DNA of 64,000 bases from an uncultured Mediterraneibacter sp. (GTDB lineage Bacteria; Bacillota; Clostridia; Lachnospirales; Lachnospiraceae), in the NCBI RefSeq assembly GCF_934309415.1, contig NZ_CAKRDI010000002.1, forward strand, positions 62,001 to 126,000, in the 5' to 3' direction. Below are positions 9,041 through 17,024 of the stretch, in pieces (the stretch's first letter is position 1; each line of letters opens with the position of its first letter). A program made the position numbers and the translations under genes. A model generated the notes under the pieces. The model was not told where the DNA came from, searched no databases, and saw nothing but the letters and a program-made list of their open reading frames with translations.

Positions 9041-10141
9041 TTAATGATCCATCCATTTATGAAGTTCATACCGGCTGTTCACGCCACACTTCATATAAAT
9101 GTTCTGGACATGTTTTTTCACTGTGTGATAACTGATCACAAGTGTATTCGCTATGGCCTGATACGTCAGACCATCATCCAGCAATTCTGCCACTCTGCGC
9201 TCTGCCGGTGTAAGAGGCATACCTGCTGTTTTCTCTGAAGAGACCTTTTCTTTCTTGGGTGCCGAAATCGTAATCCAGTGATACCGGTCTACAATTCCAT
9301 TTGAATAAGTCTGATCATAAGTATAAATTTTAAAAATATAATTTTTAATTACCCGCGTCTGCACCCGTTCCGCGGTGAGTTTACCATCTTCACTTCCAAG
9401 AAGAAATGGAAGCCAGCTACATGAGACAGTACTGCTGATCTGTTCTGCTGCCGCTGTTCCCAGAATATCTTCCAGATATTTTCTTGCCTGCGCATTACAG
9501 CTCATAATATGCATAAAATCATCTGTTACGAGATACGCTTTTTCACCGGAAGCGATCACTTCATTCTGAATATCTGCTACAATCTTTGCCTGTTCGTATT
9601 TCTTAAAATTTTTATACGCACTTGCAACATAAACATAGATTTCCTGCAATTCTTCCAGCTCTTCTTCTGTAAAATCTCCGTCTTCTTTACTTTTCAGAAA
9701 ACTAATCTGTATATAAGCATTGATTCCAAATGCCATGGTCACGCTGTAATGGCTTTCAAAGTTTCTCTCCAGAAACCGGACAAAACCAGAGCTCTCATAA
9801 TCTTCCTCCGGAATCATCTCTGTAGATTTATAAAGTCTTGGCTCCACATCAAAATAAGTAAGATGATCCCGAACTGCTTCTTCATGAATTCTGTACCGTA
9901 CAATATCATTCGATGCGAATGCACGATAAGGATGATTTTCACAATCCGGTTCTATCCCTTTCCAGCTTGTCCAGGAAAGGAATTTTCCGTGTGTATCAAA
10001 ATATGAAATTACTGCTTTCTGCCATCCAAAACTTTTATTCAGCGAATCCAAAAGTACCGAACTGAAAAATTCTCTTGCCGAGAGCTGATGCTCTGAAATC
10101 TCTGAATAAAACTGGATTTGTCCTTCATTCACAGCCTTCAT
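9041..10141 (-). CDS. LuxR-type transcriptional regulator with GAF/PAS-like sensor
   Basis: A 366-residue regulator. The C-terminal 60 residues form a LuxR helix-turn-helix (LTPAERRVAELLDDGLTYQAIA then SYHTVKKHVQNIYMK). The N-terminal about 290 residues look like one or two sensor domains of GAF/PAS type; no receiver phosphorylation site is evident, so small-molecule sensing is more likely than a two-component role. It starts 4 bp after the ROK gene, so the two regulators are coexpressed, and it sits directly upstream of the glycyl radical operon. It probably activates that operon; the ligand is unknown. Confidence 0.8.
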   Translation of the reverse strand: MKAVNEGQIQFYSEISEHQLSAREFFSSVLLDSLNKSFGWQKAVISYFDTHGKFLSWTSWKGIEPDCENHPYRAFASNDIVRYRIHEEAVRDHLTYFDVEPRLYKSTEMIPEEDYESSGFVRFLERNFESHYSVTMAFGINAYIQISFLKSKEDGDFTEEELEELQEIYVYVASAYKNFKKYEQAKIVADIQNEVIASGEKAYLVTDDFMHIMSCNAQARKYLEDILGTAAAEQISSTVSCSWLPFLLGSEDGKLTAERVQTRVIKNYIFKIYTYDQTYSNGIVDRYHWITISAPKKEKVSSEKTAGMPLTPAERRVAELLDDGLTYQAIANTLVISYHTVKKHVQNIYMKCGVNSRYELHKWMDH

Positions 10142-10145
10142 CTAT

Positions 10146-11399
10146 TTATTCCTTCTTTGTTGTACCACCATTTTCAAAAAAGCAGGTTCTTGCAATCAAC
10201 GCTGTTCCACCTATATAGGAGATTTTTTTACTGAGTTCTGATCGGTGAATATATTCATCTGTATAATGTTCATCATACTTTTTACAGAACTGCATGAACA
10301 GATTGTAAATCTGATTGTTCTCCAGCATTGGTCCGAAAACGATCGTATGATCCGGAGCCAGAATTGTCATCACGTTAACCGCTACTCTGGCAATTCTTTC
10401 TACTGCTCCTGCCATAATATCTGCTACCACCGGATCCATCCTTGTCAGATAGTTGTCCACTTCTTCTGACTCTGCCCATTCTGTGATCAGTTCTCTTGTG
10501 ATTTTCTGACTGTCACCTCCTGTCAGCTCATACAGCACCGGTGTATTGTCTTTTGAATACTCCTGTTGGATTCTTGCTGACAACGCATCTACAGATACTC
10601 TTGTCTCAAGGCATCCTCTTCGTCCACAACGGCACTCTATTCCATCCGGCTCTACAATATAATGTCCGATTTCAGCTGCATTGTGCTTGAAGCCTTCATA
10701 CAGCTCATTTCCAATCACAATCGCAGAACCAACTCCGGGACCCCATTTAATAAATAACATATTGTCCCCGGATTTTCCAACACCGTAGAGCATCTCGCCT
10801 TCTGCAAATGCTTTTACGTTATTTTCCACGATAACCGGACACTGAATATACTGCTCCAGAATCTTCTTTACTTCTACTTCCTGTTTCCAGATTCCATAAG
10901 CATGAATACTGATCCCTTTACTGCGGTTTACAATTCCCGGAATACAAACACCGACTCCAAGTACATCCGAAAGCTGTATCTCCTGCTCCCATAAAAGGAT
11001 CTTGATTTCTTTTGTGAGATTTTCCAGAAATAGCTCCGGACTTATTGTTGTATCTGTCTTGATTTTTACTCCTGCACGACTGCATCCCTTAATATCCGTT
11101 ACCGTAATTCTTGTATAAATTGCTTCGATACTGACAGAAACAATGTATTTGCAATTATAATTAATATCTACCAGCACTTTTCTGCGGCCTGCACGTTTTG
11201 CTTCCTGAAGTTCTCCTTTTTCTACAATGATATTTTCTTCGATCATCGCATTACACAGCATTGTTACTGCTGCCGGTGTGAGTCCCATGCGAGCCGCAAT
11301 ATCTTTTCTAGACATCGCTCCGTTCTTCTGAAGCATCTTAAGAATTTCAGATTTATTATTATATTTTACATTTTCCAGTGTAATACCCGGCTTGCCCAT
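10146..11399 (-). CDS. ROK-family transcriptional repressor
   Basis: A NagC/XylR-type regulator: an N-terminal winged helix (NKSEILKMLQKNGAMSRKDIA, LTPAAVTMLCN) and a C-terminal ROK sugar-kinase-like domain. That domain carries the zinc-site pattern IECRCGRRGCLETRVS and the glycine-rich WGPGVGSAIV. The start at 11399 (MGKPGITLENVKYNNKSE) has AGGAGG nine bases upstream; the in-frame extension to 11525 has no family similarity. The gene follows the isomerase-like gene in the SQ cluster. It is the natural candidate to bind the two TTGATTAA palindromes at the transaldolase promoter, with SQ or a phosphorylated intermediate as inducer. Confidence 0.88.
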   Translation of the reverse strand: MGKPGITLENVKYNNKSEILKMLQKNGAMSRKDIAARMGLTPAAVTMLCNAMIEENIIVEKGELQEAKRAGRRKVLVDINYNCKYIVSVSIEAIYTRITVTDIKGCSRAGVKIKTDTTISPELFLENLTKEIKILLWEQEIQLSDVLGVGVCIPGIVNRSKGISIHAYGIWKQEVEVKKILEQYIQCPVIVENNVKAFAEGEMLYGVGKSGDNMLFIKWGPGVGSAIVIGNELYEGFKHNAAEIGHYIVEPDGIECRCGRRGCLETRVSVDALSARIQQEYSKDNTPVLYELTGGDSQKITRELITEWAESEEVDNYLTRMDPVVADIMAGAVERIARVAVNVMTILAPDHTIVFGPMLENNQIYNLFMQFCKKYDEHYTDEYIHRSELSKKISYIGGTALIARTCFFENGGTTKKE

Positions 11400-11512
11400 T
11401 GCTCTCCACCTCCTAAAAACTTTTAACTTCAGTATATCATTTTGCAATTTTCCACGCAACGATTGCAGTATTAATATTCTACTCATCACACTATAAGCAT
11501 TATTGTCCAGAC

Positions 11513-11570
11513 CATAGCTAATCACTTTGCTGATTAGCTATGAATATGCACGTTTTGACTTGAATGCATC
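11513..11570. repeat. Diverged family 1 repeat fragment
   Basis: The CATAGCTAATCA/TGATTAGCTATG stem is followed by GCACGTTTTGACTTGAATGC. This has the layout of the inverted right part of the family 1 element, with compensatory changes that keep the stem. Confidence 0.55.
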
Positions 11571-11640
11571 CTTCTATTTTAACTGCTTTTAGCGATGAGG
11601 CATGCCAATCAACAATATGATCAGCATGATTGAAACATAA

Positions 11641-12981
11641 TTAATATTCACACACTTCAACTTCCAGCATATGACCAAGAATCTTTAATTCCTCTTTTAC
11701 ATCTCCATAAATTACTACGAAATGTGGCTCCCAGCCGTCTGTTACGCTTCGGTTTACAATATCATAGGAAGAGCCTTCTGTCTGAACTACAATAGATGTT
11801 CCAAGGAACTGTTTTGGTTTATCCAGTGCTTTTCCTGTTGTCAGGAAGAAACGGAATGTGCCATCGGCTTTTCTGCCAACTCTGAATACAGTTACTTCCT
11901 CTGCCGCCTTGCATCCAAAGTCCATAACCGGTCCAATCTTTCTGTTCGGATGTACTCCGATCACTGCTCCTGTGTCCTCTCTTGCAATAGAGCATGCTGC
12001 TGTTCCGCAGTGCCAGAATGTGATCGTATTTTCCTCTTCATCCAGTGAAACCGGATCCCCGAAGAAAACGGCTGATTCTGTCAGTTTCATTCCCATGTAC
12101 ATAGAAAGCGCTCCATAGGTATCCGCCTCACAACTTGCAGCAATACCAAGGTCATTTAACATTGCCAGTACACCACAGACAGGTGTTCCGAATGCGGTAA
12201 AGAAATCCGGCCAACATCTGGAAGACAGTGCTCCGATACCGTTTTTCTCTACATATTCTTTATATGCTTTGCAGAGTCTTGCAAAGTCTTTTCTGTTTTT
12301 GTCCGGTGTCTGTTCCATACCGACAGTGCAGGCTGTCATCTCTGCAAGATAAGATTCACATTCTTCATCTGTATAACCTTTTGCCATATCGATCAGCTCG
12401 CGTGCCTCGATGGATTCAAGAGATGCTCCAAACACATTCAACAGATCCAGATCCATTGCCCGGCCAAATCCAAATCCTTCCGGAGTATGTCCTACAGATG
12501 CAATCTTTAATGATTTCATTTCATTTTTCAGCCATGCTGCGCTGATGCATGCATGAATCTTTTTCTTTGTCCGTTCTTCTTCCGGACTTCCGAAAATATA
12601 TTCAAAGTTTCCATTTCTGAATGCTGCAAGTGCGTTTCCGGCAGAATATGCTCCTGTCAGAGAATTCAGTCTCAGTCTTCCTCCGTCAATTACAGGTTCT
12701 CTCAGTGTCCAGAGAAGTACCGGACATTGGAATCTTCTTAACACCTCACTCGCATAAGCTGCATTAGCAAATGTAATATTCTGTAATACAATCAGTGATG
12801 GATTGATCGTATCCAGAAATGCATTCAGATCCGGGATGGATAACAGCATCTTCTCCGGAACAGCCACTGCATCTGTTAAGTTCTTTAACAGATCAATAGA
12901 TTTTTCAAATTCTTTCTGTGCACTTTCCAGGTGAAAAGTCGGGACTCCCACCGGAATATATGCTACCTGAAATTCTGACAT
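11641..12981 (-). CDS. L-fucose/arabinose isomerase-like protein, candidate sulfoquinovose isomerase
   Basis: A 446-residue member of the FucI/AraA-like isomerase superfamily: an N-terminal Rossmann-like region (about 1-170), a middle domain with the conserved RCWPDFFTAFG, and a C-terminal barrel with FWHCGTAACSIA. In sulfo-TAL gene sets an isomerase must convert SQ to 6-deoxy-6-sulfofructose, and this is the only recognisable sugar isomerase of the cluster, hence the assignment (compare SftI). It starts after AAAGGAGGAAGAATT. It is separated from the kinase gene upstream by 230 bp holding a terminator-like hairpin and a short repeat, so it may have its own transcript. The isomerase family is seen; the substrate is inferred. 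Confidence 0.72.
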   Translation of the reverse strand: MSEFQVAYIPVGVPTFHLESAQKEFEKSIDLLKNLTDAVAVPEKMLLSIPDLNAFLDTINPSLIVLQNITFANAAYASEVLRRFQCPVLLWTLREPVIDGGRLRLNSLTGAYSAGNALAAFRNGNFEYIFGSPEEERTKKKIHACISAAWLKNEMKSLKIASVGHTPEGFGFGRAMDLDLLNVFGASLESIEARELIDMAKGYTDEECESYLAEMTACTVGMEQTPDKNRKDFARLCKAYKEYVEKNGIGALSSRCWPDFFTAFGTPVCGVLAMLNDLGIAASCEADTYGALSMYMGMKLTESAVFFGDPVSLDEEENTITFWHCGTAACSIAREDTGAVIGVHPNRKIGPVMDFGCKAAEEVTVFRVGRKADGTFRFFLTTGKALDKPKQFLGTSIVVQTEGSSYDIVNRSVTDGWEPHFVVIYGDVKEELKILGHMLEVEVCEY

Positions 12982-13055
12982 AATTCTTCCTCCTTTTTTC
13001 TGGAACCCCAGAACGTGTTTGCCTTACAACTTATTCCGACTGTGGTTCCACATTT

Positions 13056-13088
13056 GTTACTGTTTACAGCTATACTGTGAACGATAAC
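13056..13088. repeat. Family 1 short repeat (33 bp)
   Basis: GTTACTGTTTACAG, a short loop, then CTGTGAACGATAAC: the 33 bp palindromic form of the family. No clear flanking duplication. Confidence 0.7.
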
Positions 13089-13140
13089 CTTTGTTTCCTT
13101 CATACATTTTCTGCGAATCTTCCCCATTCGCTTTATTTCT

Positions 13141-13196
13141 TAAGTAAGTCCCCTTTTGCCCATTGCTTTGTTTCATTGAAACAGGGGACTTACTTA
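13141..13196 (-). terminator. Hairpin after the dihydroxyacetone kinase gene
   Basis: A 13 bp stem (TAAGTAAGTCCCC and its complement) with a 30-base loop, 16 bp downstream of the stop codon. It lacks a long T tract. Confidence 0.5.
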
Positions 13197-13211
13197 TCTT
13201 CTGTCTCCAAA

Positions 13212-14966
13212 TTATTTCATAGCCTCTGACAATTCTGTAAAGATTACTCCCAGTGCATAAGCTCCTGCATCCGGATAACCAATACTTCTGTCTCCAACCG
13301 TTCCTGCTCTTCCCATTCTTGCTGCAATCTCTTCTGTTTTCTTTGCTCCTTCTACGGCAGCTTTGGCAGCTTCTTTAAATGCTTCTTTCAGAGAGCTTTC
13401 TTTCTCTGCACATGCTGTCCATGCATCTGCACACGGTACCAGTGCATCGATCAGTGTCTTGTCTCCCACAACAGCTCCACGTCCAAAGGATCTTTCTCCT
13501 GTTGCCTGAATTCCTTTCACCGCTGCCTGAACCATCTCAGCAAATTCTGAAATATTCAGTTCTTTCTTTCCGGCGGTCAGCTTTCCTGCTGCACGGAACG
13601 CGGATCCCCAGATCGGACCGGAAGCTCCTCCACAGTATTCCATAATTACAATCGAGCAAGCATTCAGGAAAGTTCCGATATCCACAGATTCATTTTCCAT
13701 AATTTCATCCCATTCTCTCTTCAGCTGGCGGAAACCTTTTGCAACACTCATTCCAAAATCTCCGTCTCCTGCATGGGAATCAAGTTCACAGAATGGGACT
13801 TCATTTTCGATAATACAGGTACTCATCCTGTCCACAAGATACTTCATATTATCAAGTGAGATTTTTTCATCGGAAATTTCAGCTCCTCTTTCATCCGCTC
13901 TCATTTCATAGCTGACTTCTTTGTTCTCCTCACTTTGCTCAGTCAGATTCACATATGGAATCTCTGTCTGACAAGGTGCAACTTTGAATGCCGGTGCTTC
14001 ACTCTCCTGATTGAGATACTGTTTTAACTCATCATCCATTTTCATGAGAGAAACCGATGCTCCCTGCATGTCAATGCTTGTCATGTAATTTCCAACAAAT
14101 GTTCTGTGAATGGCAATTCCTTTTTCATCCAGTACTCTGCATACTGCATTGTTCAGAAGATATAATTCCTGAAGTGGAGTGCTTCCAAAGCCATTCACAA
14201 GGACTGTAACAGAATCATCTTTTCCTGCTTTAAGTTCTTCTGTCAGAGCATCTGTCATTCTCTCTGCCAGTTCATCTGCACTGATTACAGACTCTCTTCG
14301 GATTCCCGGCTCTCCATGGATTCCCACTCCATATTCCATTTCCTCGTCCCCGATTTCAAAGGTCGGAGTCCCTTTCGCCGGAACTGTACAGGATGTAAAT
14401 GCAAATCCAAGACTTCTTACATTTTCTACTGCATGTTCTGCTGCTTTCTTTACTTCTTCCAGAGACAGTCCAGCCTCTGCAGCCGCTCCTGCAACTTTAT
14501 GTACAAGAACTGTTCCCGCAACGCCACGGCGTCCTACTGTATAAAGACTGTCCTGAACTGCAATATCATCATCTACTTTTACATAATCAACTTTAATTCC
14601 ATCTTCTTCTGCAAGATACGCTGCATTCTTAAAGTTCATCATATCTCCACTGTAATTCTTGATGATCAGAAGCGTTCCTTTATCACTTGCTGTCTCTCTG
14701 ATTGCCTGATAGACCTGGATCTGGGAAGGAGATGCAAACACATCTCCGCATACTGCTGCATCCAGCATTCCTTTCCCGACAAATCCTGCATGTGCCGGCT
14801 CGTGACCGCTTCCTCCTCCGCTGATCAGGCTGACTTTATTTTTATTGATTTCTTTTTTGCTTATTACTTTAAATTTTCGGTTAAATTTCAGCTCCGGATG
14901 TGCCATGACAATTCCATTACACATTTCAATTACTACGGTTTCCGGACGGTTGATAATCTTCTTCAT
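13212..14966 (-). CDS. Dihydroxyacetone kinase, fused DhaK-DhaL (ATP type)
   Basis: Phosphorylates dihydroxyacetone to DHAP in the cytoplasm. The 584 residues contain an N-terminal DhaK domain (GGGSGHEPAHAGFVGKG with His55, Asp108, and the substrate-binding His217 in GIHGEP) and a C-terminal DhaL nucleotide domain (LDSHAGDGDFGMSVAKGF, GGASGPIWGSAFRAAG). The fusion is the ATP-dependent single-chain form, not the PTS-dependent DhaKLM form. It lies 20 bp after the glycerol-dehydrogenase-like gene. Together they turn glycerol into DHAP, which fits glycerol released from sulfoquinovosyl glycerol by the GH31 enzyme. DHAP can also supply glyceraldehyde 3-phosphate as acceptor for the transaldolase. 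Confidence 0.9.
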   Translation of the reverse strand: MKKIINRPETVVIEMCNGIVMAHPELKFNRKFKVISKKEINKNKVSLISGGGSGHEPAHAGFVGKGMLDAAVCGDVFASPSQIQVYQAIRETASDKGTLLIIKNYSGDMMNFKNAAYLAEEDGIKVDYVKVDDDIAVQDSLYTVGRRGVAGTVLVHKVAGAAAEAGLSLEEVKKAAEHAVENVRSLGFAFTSCTVPAKGTPTFEIGDEEMEYGVGIHGEPGIRRESVISADELAERMTDALTEELKAGKDDSVTVLVNGFGSTPLQELYLLNNAVCRVLDEKGIAIHRTFVGNYMTSIDMQGASVSLMKMDDELKQYLNQESEAPAFKVAPCQTEIPYVNLTEQSEENKEVSYEMRADERGAEISDEKISLDNMKYLVDRMSTCIIENEVPFCELDSHAGDGDFGMSVAKGFRQLKREWDEIMENESVDIGTFLNACSIVIMEYCGGASGPIWGSAFRAAGKLTAGKKELNISEFAEMVQAAVKGIQATGERSFGRGAVVGDKTLIDALVPCADAWTACAEKESSLKEAFKEAAKAAVEGAKKTEEIAARMGRAGTVGDRSIGYPDAGAYALGVIFTELSEAMK

Positions 14967-14986
14967 CGCAATTCCCCTCCGTCCTT

Positions 14987-16123
14987 TTATGCCTGATAGC
15001 TTTCTTTAAAGCTTTTTCCTGCCGCATCTGCTGCAACAATTGCTGCCATTACACTCTCAACTGTTACCGGGAACGGCATTGCATAGATGGATTCCTCCGG
15101 AATACATGCTTTCTCTGCAACTTCACGAAGCTCTTCTTCTGAAATTTCTGTCACTCCGATGTCTTCCAGGCATACCGGAAGTCCAAGGCTCATGCAGAAC
15201 TCGAGAACTTCTTCCAGTTCTTCTGCCGGTGCATTTTCAAGAACAAGCTGTGCGATTGTTCCAAATGCCACTTTCTCGCCATGCATATATTTATGTGTTC
15301 CTTCGAGAATTGTCAGTCCATCATGAATTGCATGTGCCGCAGCAAGTCCACCGCTTTCAAATCCAAGTCCTGACAGAAGGATATTTGTCTCAATAATATT
15401 TTCCAGTGCAGGTGTTACTACATTTTTATCACTTGCCTGTTTTGCTTTTACTCCATCCTCAAGAAGAGACTGATAACAAAGTGTTGCCAGTGCGAATGCT
15501 GCTTTTGTTCCTCTTGCTTCCGGGCAGAGACCTTCTCTTACACCACACGGAAGTCCTGCATTTACTTTTGTAAAGGATTTTACATTTGCTCTTGCCTCAA
15601 AATAAGTAGATAATGCATCTCCCATTCCGGAAACAAGGAAACGTGTCGGAGCTTTTGCAATAACAGAAGTGTCGATCAGGATTACACTCGGACTCTGTTT
15701 GAAATAAGCATAGTCATCAAATGCTCCATCCGGTGTGTAGAGAACTGCGGAATGGCTTGTCGGTGCATCTGTGGCTGCAATAGTCGGAACAATGATCAGT
15801 GCTTCGCCTTCTGCTACGCATTTTGCTGTGTCAATTGCTTTTCCGCCACCAAGACCGATTGTGCATTTACAGTTTTTCTCTTTTGCAAGCTCCTGCAGAC
15901 GGGCTACTTCCTGTCTGGAACACTCTCCACAGAATCCGCTCTCTACAAATGTGACACCAAATTTTTCAGCTGTCTTATCCAGTTTTTCTTTTACTCTTGC
16001 AGCATCATCCGGATGTGCGATCAGCAGTGCTGAATCTCCGTAAGTCTGAACAAAATATCCGAGATTTAAAATCTCATCTTCACCCTGTACATATTTAGTT
16101 GGACAAATAAACGCTTTTCTCAT
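14987..16123 (-). CDS. Glycerol dehydrogenase family enzyme (GldA-like)
   Basis: A 378-residue NAD-dependent, metal-containing dehydrogenase of the GldA type (IGLGGGKAIDTAK, PTIAATDAPTSHSAVLY, GMGDALSTYFEAR, then HAIHDGLT and HGEKVAFG metal-ligand regions). GldA oxidises glycerol to dihydroxyacetone. The start at 16123 has GGAGGAATTATCGAT upstream; an upstream in-frame ATG at 16153 adds ten unrelated residues. The gene is followed by the dihydroxyacetone kinase. Alternative substrates, such as another C3 polyol or DHPS, cannot be excluded. Confidence 0.87.
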   Translation of the reverse strand: MRKAFICPTKYVQGEDEILNLGYFVQTYGDSALLIAHPDDAARVKEKLDKTAEKFGVTFVESGFCGECSRQEVARLQELAKEKNCKCTIGLGGGKAIDTAKCVAEGEALIIVPTIAATDAPTSHSAVLYTPDGAFDDYAYFKQSPSVILIDTSVIAKAPTRFLVSGMGDALSTYFEARANVKSFTKVNAGLPCGVREGLCPEARGTKAAFALATLCYQSLLEDGVKAKQASDKNVVTPALENIIETNILLSGLGFESGGLAAAHAIHDGLTILEGTHKYMHGEKVAFGTIAQLVLENAPAEELEEVLEFCMSLGLPVCLEDIGVTEISEEELREVAEKACIPEESIYAMPFPVTVESVMAAIVAADAAGKSFKESYQA

Positions 16124-16270
16124 ATCGATAATTCCTCCGAATTCTATCTCCACGCTCTTTTCAGAGCCTATACTCTTTGTTCTGTATGAATCAAAATTTA
16201 TAATTATATGAATCTTAAAGATTTAAGTAATCCAAAGCCCATCTAAAAAATGCTCTGCTACCTAAATCAT

Positions 16271-17020
16271 CTACTTAAACATCAATAATACTCCTGATAT
16301 AAATAAGAGGATGTATGTCAGTTTCATAAACACTTCCTGACTCATGCGTTTTACAAGTACAGATCCGATTATCATACCTGCAATCATAAATGGAATCGAG
16401 ATGAGCTGTGTCGTGATCAGTTCCGGTGTCCACATCCCTGTACTGATATCCTGAATCAAAATAATTGTATTCAGGATGATCCAGATGGTTGAAATTGTAG
16501 CACGAAAGCTGGTCTTCTCTTTGATTGCTCTTGATAAATATCCGATGAGCAGTGGGCCGCCTGAAACAAACATTCCATGAACAATTCCTGAGCTGACCAG
16601 CAATGCCACTGATTTTACTTCTTCCTGTTTCCCGGTAATCTCTTCTTTTTCCACCTTTTCTGTTTTATGAACAGCCTTCCAATATCCCTGAATTGCCAGC
16701 AGGATTACAAAGATTCCGAGAGCCTTGTATAAGATTCCATCATAACCTGTGAGCAGATGTTTGAGGAAAAATCCAAGAAAGATGCCGACTGCCATGATCA
16801 GGACTACTTTCCGCAGCTCTTTCCAGTTCACATGCTTTCTCTGTGTAAGAAACACATAGATTCCCGCCAGAATCCCAAGCAGATTCAGAATTGGTTTTGC
16901 TACATCATATCCTACCAGCATCAGTCCCGGAGGCATTGCGAGGATGGTCCCCGCAAAACCTGTAATTCCCTGTATTACATTTGTCAAAAATATTACTATG
17001 TAAAACGCAATGTAATTCAT
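16271..17020 (-). CDS. TauE/SafE-family membrane exporter
   Basis: A 249-residue protein with about seven or eight membrane segments (FVTNVIQGITGFAG-like first repeat and ...SSGIVHGMFVSGGPLLIGYL second repeat), typical of the TauE/SafE sulfite/organosulfonate exporter family. It starts 4 bp after the sulfoquinovosidase gene and is clearly in the same operon. In sulfoglycolysis such proteins are proposed to export the C3 sulfonate product. Here DHPS, 3-hydroxypropanesulfonate or sulfite are all possible. Confidence 0.85.
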   Translation of the reverse strand: MNYIAFYIVIFLTNVIQGITGFAGTILAMPPGLMLVGYDVAKPILNLLGILAGIYVFLTQRKHVNWKELRKVVLIMAVGIFLGFFLKHLLTGYDGILYKALGIFVILLAIQGYWKAVHKTEKVEKEEITGKQEEVKSVALLVSSGIVHGMFVSGGPLLIGYLSRAIKEKTSFRATISTIWIILNTIILIQDISTGMWTPELITTQLISIPFMIAGMIIGSVLVKRMSQEVFMKLTYILLFISGVLLMFK

Positions 17021-17024
17021 TTAC

